From: Collinsella sp.
GTDB lineage: Bacteria > Actinomycetota > Coriobacteriia > Coriobacteriales > Coriobacteriaceae
Direction: 5' to 3'
Assembly: GCA_019419585.1 (NCBI GenBank)
Contig: DXZQ01000011.1
Location: 1 to 64,000, forward strand
Length of the DNA: 64,000 nt
Position 1 is the first letter of the stretch. Every line of letters begins with the position of its first letter. The position numbers and the translations under genes were made by a program. Below the pieces are notes generated by a model. The model saw nothing but the letters and a program-made list of their open reading frames with translations. It searched no databases and was not told where the DNA came from. Below are positions 25,247-32,648 of this stretch, piece by piece.

Positions 25247-25391
25247 GGGCGACGGGAATCGAACCCGCCAGGGTGCGGAGCTGAGAAAATGCGTGAGCAT
25301 TTTCCAGCGCAGCACGCAAGGGCCAAGGCCCGCAGCGAAACAAGGATTTGCGAAGCAAATCCTTGGACTTCCCGTCGCCCGCTCCATAAGA
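25247..25391. repeat. tRNA-Gly-derived folded element with three internal hairpins
   Basis: An inverted 22-base copy of the tRNA-Gly T-arm and acceptor (25247-25268) faces a direct 23-base copy of its 3' end (25369-25391). The two pair over 12-13 bp and enclose three hairpins: GAAAATGC-GTGA-GCATTTTC (25285-25304), GGGCC-AA-GGCCC (25320-25331) and CAAGGATTTGC-GAA-GCAAATCCTTG (25341-25365). It looks like a mobile or rearranged element at a tRNA 3' end. No protein gene is present. Confidence 0.7.
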
Positions 25392-25397
25392 TAGACG

Positions 25398-25433
25398 AAC
25401 GGCTCTGCTCCCTTTGGGACCAGAGCCGTTTTC
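25398..25433 (+). terminator. Duplicated terminator downstream of the tRNA-Gly remnant
   Basis: AACGGCTCTG (25398-25407) pairs perfectly with CAGAGCCGTT (25421-25430), followed by TTC. It is a better-paired version of the terminator at 25198, part of a duplicated 'tRNA end plus terminator' unit. Confidence 0.75.
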
Positions 25434-25457
25434 ATATACATGCCGGGGACCCCACAT

Positions 25458-25905
25458 CCCCTCCTAAGTTGCTGTGAAATACGGACTGTCTTTTGGCTTT
25501 TGCGGGCCCATTAAAGGCCGGGGTAGCTAATTTGGAGCGGGCTTTTTGACTGCTCTAGCGATCGGCTGGGAAATGTGGTCAAAAAAGCCCTGCCCCAAAA
25601 TGACTGGTCTGGTGTTGAGCCACGAAAGCGGCCCATCTACTACGTTTGGCCCGCAGGGGACGACCATAGCAGCAGTTTCGGAAAATCGGCAAGCCGTCTA
25701 CCAGCTGTTTTGATATTTCGGATTTCTGTATGGTCGAGGGTAATCGGTTAAACGTAGTAGATAGGCCCATTTTGTGACGAACAGTAGGATTCGCGGTCCA
25801 AGGCTGCCAGTTTCGGATGGCCAACCTGGAAGTTGCGGTGAATTAATTTCTGAAAAGCGCGAATAAGCCTAATCTAGGAACTATTTCACCGCAACTTAGG
25901 AGGGG
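25458..25905. repeat. 448-bp composite palindromic element with terminal inverted repeats
   Basis: The ends are inverted copies of one sequence: left CCCCTCCTAAGTTGC followed by TGTGAAAT, right ATTTCACC followed by GCAACTTAGGAGGGG. Inside lie a hairpin with TTTGG...GCTTTTTGAC arms (about 25532-25603), a long imperfect palindrome (25621-25776) and a GTTGCGGTGAA palindrome at the right end (25830-25897). It encodes no recognisable protein. The right end stops 6 bases short of the toxin gene stop codon. Confidence 0.7.
25621..25776. repeat. Long palindrome with TCTACTACGTTT arms, copy 1
   Basis: The 27-base arms (25621-25647 and 25750-25776) share CACGAAA, GGCC and TCTACTACGTTT in inverted orientation with about five mismatches, around a 102-base centre. 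A second copy of the same arms lies at 63653-63810. Confidence 0.7.
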
Positions 25906-25911
25906 ATGGGG

Positions 25912-26367
25912 TTAGCTGCGGGGGCGGTGGCGGAGCTTGTCGATGGTGGAGTCGATGCTGCGGCTGCGGGCTTCGGCTGCGGTTTGGCGCTTGCGGCGGT
26001 AATCGATCATGCCTTGGATGATGGGCTTGCCAAAGCTCACGACATCATCGTTGTAGATGGCTGTTCGGGCTGCGAGGAGGCAGTCGGTAAAGTCCATATG
26101 GGTCTTGCCAAAGAGTTTGACGGCAAGGGCGACAACGGTGGGCTCGTCGACCATGACGTCATCGATCAGCCTTTTCATGGCCGCAGCAATCTCAACGCGT
26201 GGAACCTTATAGACGTCGCGCAGCGTGACCACGACGCGCGTGATGATCTCGGGGTAGACACGAGCGGTGCGCGTGGCGATGACCTTGGCGGCGCGCGGCG
26301 ACAGGACCTCGTCGTCGTCGAGCAGATAGCGCAGGATGACGGTCTCGTCGATGATGGTGCTACTCAT
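25912..26367 (-). CDS. PIN-domain toxin (VapC-like)
   Basis: This 151-residue protein has the layout of a PIN-domain ribonuclease, the toxin half of many toxin-antitoxin systems: an N-terminal acidic site IIDETVILRYLLDDD (Asp7), Glu40 in YPEIITRVVVTL, and the paired aspartates in HMDFTDCLLAA (Asp92 and Asp95). It probably cuts RNA when free of the antitoxin. The first acidic motif is DETV where most PIN toxins have D-T/S-N/S. The ATG at 26367 overlaps the antitoxin stop by 8 bases. Its 3' end is flanked by the composite repeat. Confidence 0.8.
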   Translation of the reverse strand: MSSTIIDETVILRYLLDDDEVLSPRAAKVIATRTARVYPEIITRVVVTLRDVYKVPRVEIAAAMKRLIDDVMVDEPTVVALAVKLFGKTHMDFTDCLLAARTAIYNDDVVSFGKPIIQGMIDYRRKRQTAAEARSRSIDSTIDKLRHRPRS

Positions 26368-26683
26368 GGATATCTACTTCCTCGGGACCCAAAATCGAAT
26401 CGTCGCTTTCTGTAGCAAGGTATTCAATCCAGGCATTGCGCTCCTTGGAGCGGCGATTGGGGTCCCCATATGCTTTGAGCGATCCATAGGCGGCGGTGCC
26501 GTCCTTTGAGCGCACGGCGACCGGCTGAAAGGGGAGCTTGCGCATCAAAATGCTCTGCGCGACAAATAGACGGACAGCCTCGGCGAGCGATGTGCCCATG
26601 GCGTCGTAGAGACGCTCGGCATGGTACTTGTCTTCCTCGCGAATGAGCACCTGCAGGATGGCTCGTTTTTGAGTCGATGACAT
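26360..26683 (-). CDS. RelB/DinJ-type antitoxin
   Basis: This 107-residue protein starts with a ribbon-helix-helix-like segment resembling RelB/DinJ antitoxins: VLIREEDKYHAERLYDAMGTSLAEAVRLFVAQSILMRKLPF, with the conserved helix and the LPF end. The C-terminal half is longer than in DinJ and acidic at the end, where the toxin would be bound. ATG 26683 has AAGGGAGG six bases upstream, stronger than a GTG one codon before. It is the first gene of the pair and should repress its own promoter. Confidence 0.8.
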   Translation of the reverse strand: MSSTQKRAILQVLIREEDKYHAERLYDAMGTSLAEAVRLFVAQSILMRKLPFQPVAVRSKDGTAAYGSLKAYGDPNRRSKERNAWIEYLATESDDSILGPEEVDIHE

Positions 26684-26936
26684 CACTGGCCTCCCTTAAT
26701 GAGCGTGCAATATGAATAGTCAAATACAGCTTCGGCTAGTAATTGCCAATTTTATAACAACTACTTTATTGCACTCGAGTAATTGAGTATGAACATTATT
26801 ACAAACGTACTACATCCTTCAGAAGCGAGCGTGAAATCTTTGTTGGGCGTACGCGTGTAATACACTCGCTTTTATATCCTATTGAGAATAATCCTAACCA
26901 GCCCAAACCCCTGCAATACACTCGTAATGCAGGGCC
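26684..26936. promoter_or_regulatory. AT-rich regulatory gap between the toxin-antitoxin pair and the formate dehydrogenase locus
   Basis: No gene is seen. The gap must hold the divergent promoters. Two direct copies of AATACACTCG (26859-26868 and 26915-26924) are 56 bases apart, and a related CACTCGAG lies at 26772. AAGCGAG (26824-26830) is inverted as CTCGCTT (26865-26871). GAGAATAAT (26884-26892) also occurs upstream of modA. CCCTGCA...TGCAGGG makes a small dyad at 26909-26934. Confidence 0.5.
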
Positions 26937-27036
26937 TATGCTCAAGTTTACCCCCTGCAACTGCGTATATTTAACCTGTATACCGTTGGAGATATTCTAC
27001 CGAGTGCCTGTTTCGCCGCATGCTCTCGATACGCCG

Positions 27037-27087
27037 ATGCCGGACCACGGGCGGTCCGGGGCAACGTCGACAGGGTCTCTCCGGCAT
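27037..27087 (+). promoter_or_regulatory. Candidate switch-like leader of the formate dehydrogenase locus
   Basis: Two mutually exclusive stems share one strand: CCGGACC (27040-27046) with GGTCCGG (27053-27059), or ATGCCGG (27037-27043) with CCGGCAT (27081-27087). The second ends only 8 bases before the ribosome site of the first gene. It does not match the conserved blocks of the known Moco riboswitch that I can recall. Confidence 0.4.
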
Positions 27088-27111
27088 GGGATTCAGGAGG
27101 GAGTGAACAAC

Positions 27112-27630
27112 ATGGGCAATAAACGAGTCGTAGCCGATTCATCGCGCTGCATTGGGTGTCAAACCTGCATGGCAGCGTGTATCGAGGCACACGACATCCC
27201 CGGCAACATTGCCGCGCCGCGTCTGCGCGTGACGCGTACGTACGAGATCTCCGCACCGGTGGCTTGCCATCACTGCGAGGATGCCCCGTGCGCTAAGGCC
27301 TGCCCCACGGGTGCCTTGTTCTTTGATCCAAAGAACCATCGCATCGGCGTCAACGAGGACAACTGCATCGGCTGCAAGAGCTGCGTCATGGCCTGCCCCT
27401 TTGGCGCCGTGAGCGTGGCGACCACGCAGGTCCCCGTCTTGATGGGCGACGTGCGCGTGGGTTCGCAGACTAAGAGCTTCGTGCTCAAGTGCGACCTGTG
27501 CGTGGACCGTCCCGGCGGTCCGGCGTGTGCCGAGGCGTGCCCGACTAAGGGCCTCACCCTGGTAGACGAGGAGCGCCTGGCGGAACTGACCGCCGAGCGT
27601 GCCCGCGCCACCATCGAAAACGAGGCGTAG
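27112..27630 (+). CDS. HycB/HydN-type 4Fe-4S ferredoxin subunit
   Basis: This 172-residue polyferredoxin of the HycB/HydN/FdhB type carries electrons from formate dehydrogenase. Four cysteine clusters are visible: CIGCQTCMAAC, CHHCEDAPCAKAC, CIGCKSCVMAC and CDLCVDRPGGPACAEAC, enough for four [4Fe4S] clusters. Lacking membrane segments, it is cytoplasmic. AGGAGGGAG seven bases upstream supports ATG 27112. It is directly followed by fdhF, so it probably binds FdhF, with the second ferredoxin at 30008 linking to the hydrogenase. Confidence 0.9.
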   Translation: MGNKRVVADSSRCIGCQTCMAACIEAHDIPGNIAAPRLRVTRTYEISAPVACHHCEDAPCAKACPTGALFFDPKNHRIGVNEDNCIGCKSCVMACPFGAVSVATTQVPVLMGDVRVGSQTKSFVLKCDLCVDRPGGPACAEACPTKGLTLVDEERLAELTAERARATIENEA

Positions 27631-27706
27631 GCGGGCGGCTATACAGGCCCGACGATTGTCAAATACGTACCGATTAATCGGTAGCAGAGAAAGGAAGGAG
27701 GGTGTC

Positions 27707-29929
27707 ATGGAGAAGCATAAAGTGATCTGCCCGTACTGCGGTGCCGGTTGCCAGTTTAACCTCTTGGTCCAAAACGGCCAGGTCGTGGGTACCGAACCGC
27801 TCAACGGCATCACCAATCAGGGCGAGCTGTGCCTTAAGGGCATGAGCGGCTACGACTTCATCAACGACACCAAGATCTTGACTCCTCGCGTACTGCACCC
27901 GATGATCCGCCGCACCAAGGGCGCGGATCTTGAGCGCGTAAGCTGGGACGAGGCACTGGATTTCACCGCATCTAAGATGCAGGCCATAATTGACGAATAT
28001 GGTCCTAACGCTGTCATGACCACCGGCTCTTCGCGAGGCGGCGGCAATGAGGCGAACTACGTCATGCAGAAGTTTACGCGTGCGTGCATCGGCACCCACA
28101 GCGTAGACAACTGCGCCCGTACTTGACACGGCCCTACTGTCCTCGGTCTGATGGACACGGTTGGTTCAGGTTGCATGTCATGCTCCATCCCCGGTATGGA
28201 GGATGCGGGCTGCATTTTCCTCTTCGGCTATAACCCTGCCGATTCGCACCCCATCGTCGCAAGGCGTATCGTGCGAGCCAAAGAAAAGGGTTGCAAGATC
28301 ATCGTCGCCGACCCGCGCCATATCGAAACCGCGCGTATCGCCGATCTCTACCTTCCGATCAAGAACGGTTGCAATGTTGCGTTCCTCAACGCCTTTGCCA
28401 ACTGTCTGGTCAACGATGGCCTCTACGACAAGGAATTCGTCGCCGAGCACACGAACGGCTTTGACGAGTGGTGGGAGACCATCAAGAACTACACTCCCGA
28501 ATCCGTACAGGACATCACGGGTGTCGATCCCGCGCTGATCCACCAAGCTGCCGAGATGTACGCCACGGCGAAGCCTTCTGCCATCATTGGCTGGGGCATG
28601 GGCGTATGCCAGCAGAAGCAGAACCTGAAGACGGTGCACACCATCGCCTCCATCGCCTGCGTTGCCGGCCAGATCGGCAAACCCAATTCCGGCCTCGCGC
28701 CCGTGCGCGGTCAGAATAACGTCCAGGGCTCCTGCGATATGGGCATGCTGCCCAACCTGTACCCTGGCTACCAGAAGGTCACCGACCCGGCTGTGCGTGC
28801 CAAGTTTGCCAAGGCTTGGGGCGTGCCCGAGGAAAAGCTCCCGCTCGAGGAGGGCTATAAGCTCACCGACCTGGGTCACCTGGTCGACGAGGGCAAGGTG
28901 CACTGCTTCTACAACTACGGCGAGGACCCGGTGCAGACCGAGCCCGATTCGGCCGGTATGCGCAAGACGCTCTCCGAGCTGGATCTGTTCATTTGCCAGG
29001 ACATCTTTATGACGCAGACGACCATGCTCGCCGACGTCATCCTGCCTGCCACCTCTTGGGGCGAGCACGAGGGTGTCTTTACCGCATCCGACCGTAGCTT
29101 CCAGCACTTTGACGCGGCCGTTCCGCCCAAGGGCGAGTGCCGTCACGACTGGGAGATCTTCGCGGACCTGTCCACGCGTATGGGATACCCCATGCACTAC
29201 GACAACACCGAGCAGATCTGGAACGAGTGCATTAGCCTGTGCCCCAACTTTGTGGGCGCGACCTACGAGAAGATGGCCCCCGAGGGCGGTTACGCCCAGT
29301 GGCCGGTCAAGAGCACCGATGTGAACGACCATGGCACGGCCGACATGTTCGCCGGTGGCAAGTTCACCACCAAGGACGGCCGCGCCAACCTGATGGCGCA
29401 TGACTGGGAGGCGCCCTCCGAGCTTCCCGACGATGAGTACCCGCTCATCCTGTGCACCGTCCGCGAGGTCGGCCACTACAGCTGCCGTTCGATGACCGGC
29501 AACTGCAAGACGCTGGCGCTGCTTGCCGACGAGCCCGGCTTTGTCCGTATGAATCCCGCGGATGCCCAGGCGCGCGGTATCAAGAACGGCGACATCGTCT
29601 CGATTCACAGCCGCCGCGGCCAGGTATACAGCCGCGCCGACGTGAGCGACCGTATCAACAAGGGCACGGTCTATATGACCTACCAGTGGTGGATCGGCAA
29701 GTGCAACGAGCTGACCATGCATAAGGTCGACCCGGTCTCGCACACGCCCGAGGACAAGTTCTCCGCCTGCCAGGTCGACGCCATTGCCGACCAGGTCTGG
29801 GCCGAGGGCGAGGTCGAGCGTCAGTACACCGAGCTCAAGCAGGCTCTGGTGGACGCCGCCGCTCCCCAGGACGTTGAGCCCGGCGCCGCCAAGTTCGACG
29901 ACGAGACGCACGTGAATCAAATCGTGTAG
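27707..29929 (+). CDS. fdhF: Formate dehydrogenase H, selenocysteine-containing
   Basis: FdhF oxidises formate to CO2 with a bis-MGD molybdenum (or tungsten) cofactor. From ATG 27707, the start MEKHKVICPYCGAGC puts cluster cysteines at 8, 11, 15 and 42 and Lys44 exactly as in E. coli FdhF. The in-frame TGA at 28124-28126 encodes selenocysteine 140 in CART-Sec-HGPTVLGL, again the E. coli position, with the essential His141 next. NPADSHPIV and RGQNNVQGSCDMG follow. Total length is about 740 residues. Without Sec readthrough it is called as two broken genes (27707-28126 and 28151-29929). A hairpin matching a SECIS element follows the UGA. The other parts of formate hydrogenlyase lie downstream. 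Confidence 0.96.
28124..28163 (+). promoter_or_regulatory. SECIS element of fdhF
   Basis: The sequence after UGA begins TGACACGGCCC, identical to E. coli fdhF, and then forms TGTCC / GGACA around a loop with GGTCTG, matching the SelB-recognised GGUCU apical motif. Confidence 0.8.
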
Positions 29930-29950
29930 TCCCGTTCTCGTTGGCTTTTT

Positions 29951-29993
29951 GGGCCGGGCGTCCCGTACGTTCGGGAGCCCGGCCCGTTATTTT
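29951..29993 (+). terminator. Strong hairpin between fdhF and the hydrogenase genes
   Basis: GGGCCGGGCGTCCCG (29951-29965) pairs with CGGGAGCCCGGCCC (29972-29985) with one bulge, then GTTATTTT. It should terminate or attenuate transcription before the hyf genes. Confidence 0.8.
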
Positions 29994-30007
29994 GAAAGGA
30001 AGTGGGG

Positions 30008-30625
30008 ATGAACCGCTTCATCGACATCAACCCGGAGAGGTGCATCGGCTGCGGAACATGTCAGTCCGCCTGTGCCGACGCCCACCGGATGCAGGGTCTT
30101 CAGGATACGCCGCGCCTGGCGCTCGTGAAGACCGGCGGTATTTCGGCCGCCCTTGCCTGCCACCATTGCGAGGGTGCCCCCTGCGCCGAGGTCTGCCCGG
30201 TGAATGCCATCGAGCACGATGGCGACCGCATCCACGTCAAGGAGCAGGAGTGCATCGGGTGCAGGCTGTGCGCCATCGCGTGCCCCTTCGGAGCCATCCA
30301 TCCCGATGGCACGTCTATCGCCGGTGTCGCAGGCATGTGCGACCCGACGCCTTCGTATCCCAAGTCCCTGAGCAGCCTGCTTACGTGGGCTCCCGGCCAG
30401 TACACCTGCGCTGTCAAGTGCGACCTGTGCGCCTTCGATCCGGACGGCCCGCACTGTGTGGCGGCGTGCCCCACCAAGGCGCTGACCGTCATGGGCGGCG
30501 CGGCCGATCGCGAGCTCGACGAGGCCAAGCGCCTGCGCTCGATCGAAAACGGTCCGGCTGTCGACGTCACCGCTGTGGCCCAGGGCCTGTCCGAGAAAGC
30601 AGAAGGGAGCGTAAACAATGGATAG
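30008..30625 (+). CDS. hyfA: HyfA/HycB-type 4Fe-4S electron-transfer subunit
   Basis: The second polyferredoxin (205 residues) joins formate dehydrogenase to the hydrogenase. Cysteine clusters: CIGCGTCQSAC, CHHCEGAPCAEVC, CIGCRLCAIAC and a C-terminal CDLCAFDPDGPHCVAAC. An insert of about 20 residues before the last cluster and the longer C-terminus distinguish it from the copy at 27112. ATG 30008 has AAAGGAAG upstream. Its end overlaps hyfB by 8 bases, so it belongs to the hydrogenase operon rather than the fdhF unit. HyfA or HycB naming is by position. Confidence 0.87.
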   Translation: MNRFIDINPERCIGCGTCQSACADAHRMQGLQDTPRLALVKTGGISAALACHHCEGAPCAEVCPVNAIEHDGDRIHVKEQECIGCRLCAIACPFGAIHPDGTSIAGVAGMCDPTPSYPKSLSSLLTWAPGQYTCAVKCDLCAFDPDGPHCVAACPTKALTVMGGAADRELDEAKRLRSIENGPAVDVTAVAQGLSEKAEGSVNNG

Positions 30626-32636
30626 CATGACGCTGTTTATCGCATCGCTTGCCGTCTCGTGCATCGGTGCGCTCGCCTCGGTTCTGCTGATCAAAGCCGA
30701 TAACGCCGCCAAGACCGCCGGCTGCCTTGTCGGCGCCGTCGCCGCGGTGCTTTCGTTTGTGGCCGGTATCCAGGCCGTGCTGGGCGATGTCACGTCGGTC
30801 GACACCATCGTGTTCTTCCCGTTTGCCCATTTCCAGCTGCTGCTCAATCAGCTGTCCGGCCTGTTCGTGGCGCTCATCTCGGTGCTCGCGTTTGCCGGTT
30901 CGATCTACGGTCTCAACTACTTTGATGAGTACCCGGGCAAAAAGGGCCGCGCCGGCTTCTTCTTTAACACCTTCGTGGCGTCCATGATGCTCGTCATCAC
31001 CGCCGACAACGTGTTTTGGTTCCTGGTCGCCTTTGAGCTCATATCGCTGACCTCTTACTTCTTGGTTGTGATCGAGGAGAACGAGAACTCCATCCATGGC
31101 GGTTGGCTCTACTTTGTGATCGCGCACGTGGGCTTTGTGCTCATCATGGCGAGCTTCCTCACCATGACCAACTTCGCCGGCGGCTCGTTTGCCTTTGCGG
31201 ATTTCCGCGCCACGCAGTTTAGCCCCGCGGTCGCATCCGTGTGCTTCGTGCTCGCCTTCTTTGGCTTTGGCGCCAAGGCCGGTATCATCCCGCTGCACGG
31301 CTGGCTGCCCAAGGCACATCCCGAGGCGCCGTCTAACGTGAGTGCCCTCATGTCCGGCGGCATGATCAAGATCGGTATCTTCGGCATCCTCAAGGTTGGT
31401 CTCGACCTGCTCTCCGCCTCGGGCGTTCAGGTCTGGTGGGGCCTTATGGTCATGGTCTTCGGTGCGATCTCGTCGGTCCTCGGCGTGGCGTTCGCCCTGC
31501 AGGAGCATGACATCAAGCGCCTGCTTGCCTATCACTCCGTCGAGAACATCGGCATCATTCTGCTCGGCGTCGGCGCCTCCATGGCCGCCATGGCGCTCAA
31601 TTCGGTCGGCATCGCCGTCATGGCTCTGATGGCCGCCCTCTACCACACGTTTAACCACGCGATGTTTAAGGGCGAGCTGTTCTTGGGCGCCGGTGCGCTG
31701 CTGTACTCCACGGGTACGCGCAATATGGAGAAGATGGGCGGCCTGTTCCGTCGTATGCCGGCAACGGCCATCTGCTTCCTCGTCGGCGCGCTTGCCATCT
31801 CGGCCATCCCGCCCTTCAACGGCTTTGTGTCCGAGTGGTTTACCTACCAGTCGCTCTTTAACGCCGCCATGCAGGGCGACAAGGCCGTCATGATCGTGGC
31901 CGTGTTCGCTGCCGTCGCGCTTGCCATTACCGGCGCTCTGGCCGTCACGTGCTTCGTCAAGGCCTATGGCGTCTCCTTTGCCTCCGCGCCCCGCTCCGAG
32001 GCCGCGGCCAATGCCAAGGAGGTTCCCGCCCCTATGGTGTTTGCACAGGGCCTGCTCGCGGCCATCTGCGTCGTGCTGGGCATTGGCGCTCCCGTGATCG
32101 CGCCCGTTCTGGTCGACGTCGCCGCGTCCGTGCTGCATCCGTACGGCGGCGTGTTTGCCGCCGAGGGCATGGAGCTCATGAACCAGTACTCCGGCGCTGC
32201 CACCTCCACGCCTGCGATCGCCATTGCGCTCGTGGTGCTCGTCGGCCTTGCCTGCGGTTATCGCAAACTCAAGACCGTCGGCAAGGTGCAGAAGTCCCAG
32301 CCGTGGGCATGCGGCTATGCTCCCAACGAGCATATGCCCGTCGTGGCCACGACCTTTGCCTCCGAGGTTTCCTGGTTTATGCAGCCGCTCTACACGCTGC
32401 GCGACCGCTGCACGGCCGTCTGCTGGTCCATCGCGCACTTCTTCCAGAAGCTCACCGGTGTGGCCGAGGCTGTGGAGCCCGTACCCGACAAGGTTCTCGT
32501 CGATGCCCCGCATAAGGGTGTCGAGAAGCTCGCCGACCTCGCGACTAAGCTCGAGGGCGGCAACTACAGCATCTATATCTGCTACATCGTCGCGGCACTC
32601 GTGGTGTTCCTCGTGCTCGCCGTGCAAATGGGTTAA
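30618..32636 (+). CDS. hyfB: Hydrogenase-4-type membrane subunit B (NuoL/M-like)
   Basis: This large membrane protein of 672 residues is homologous to the antiporter-like subunits of complex I and to HyfB/HycC. It has about 14 to 16 membrane segments. Characteristic parts are FELISLTSYFLVVIEE, FGAKAGIIPLHGWLPKAHPEAPSNVSALMSGGMIK (with the key Lys), and LAYHSVENIGIILLG. It probably helps couple hydrogen evolution to ion movement. The C-terminal extension after about residue 560 carries WACGYAPNEHMPVV, seen in this branch. The start overlaps the hyfA stop. Confidence 0.92.
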   Translation: MDSMTLFIASLAVSCIGALASVLLIKADNAAKTAGCLVGAVAAVLSFVAGIQAVLGDVTSVDTIVFFPFAHFQLLLNQLSGLFVALISVLAFAGSIYGLNYFDEYPGKKGRAGFFFNTFVASMMLVITADNVFWFLVAFELISLTSYFLVVIEENENSIHGGWLYFVIAHVGFVLIMASFLTMTNFAGGSFAFADFRATQFSPAVASVCFVLAFFGFGAKAGIIPLHGWLPKAHPEAPSNVSALMSGGMIKIGIFGILKVGLDLLSASGVQVWWGLMVMVFGAISSVLGVAFALQEHDIKRLLAYHSVENIGIILLGVGASMAAMALNSVGIAVMALMAALYHTFNHAMFKGELFLGAGALLYSTGTRNMEKMGGLFRRMPATAICFLVGALAISAIPPFNGFVSEWFTYQSLFNAAMQGDKAVMIVAVFAAVALAITGALAVTCFVKAYGVSFASAPRSEAAANAKEVPAPMVFAQGLLAAICVVLGIGAPVIAPVLVDVAASVLHPYGGVFAAEGMELMNQYSGAATSTPAIAIALVVLVGLACGYRKLKTVGKVQKSQPWACGYAPNEHMPVVATTFASEVSWFMQPLYTLRDRCTAVCWSIAHFFQKLTGVAEAVEPVPDKVLVDAPHKGVEKLADLATKLEGGNYSIYICYIVAALVVFLVLAVQMG

Positions 32637-32648
32637 GGAGGGGAGAGC

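Noticed and set aside
25122..25457. Minus-strand open frame with GRRESNPRHQLGRL across the tRNA genes
   Set aside because: This is the reverse translation of tRNA-Gly and its copies, a familiar false protein, with no ribosome site.
25028..26683. Integrated phage or integrative element at the tRNA genes
   Set aside because: No integrase, structural or conjugation genes are present; only non-coding repeats and a toxin-antitoxin pair.
27030..27100. Moco riboswitch before the formate dehydrogenase genes
   Set aside because: Conserved Moco blocks could not be matched; only competing stems are supported, so it is reported as an unnamed leader.
28151..29929. Separate formate dehydrogenase gene starting at 28151
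   Set aside because: It is the 3' part of fdhF; the TGA before it is a Sec codon with a SECIS element.
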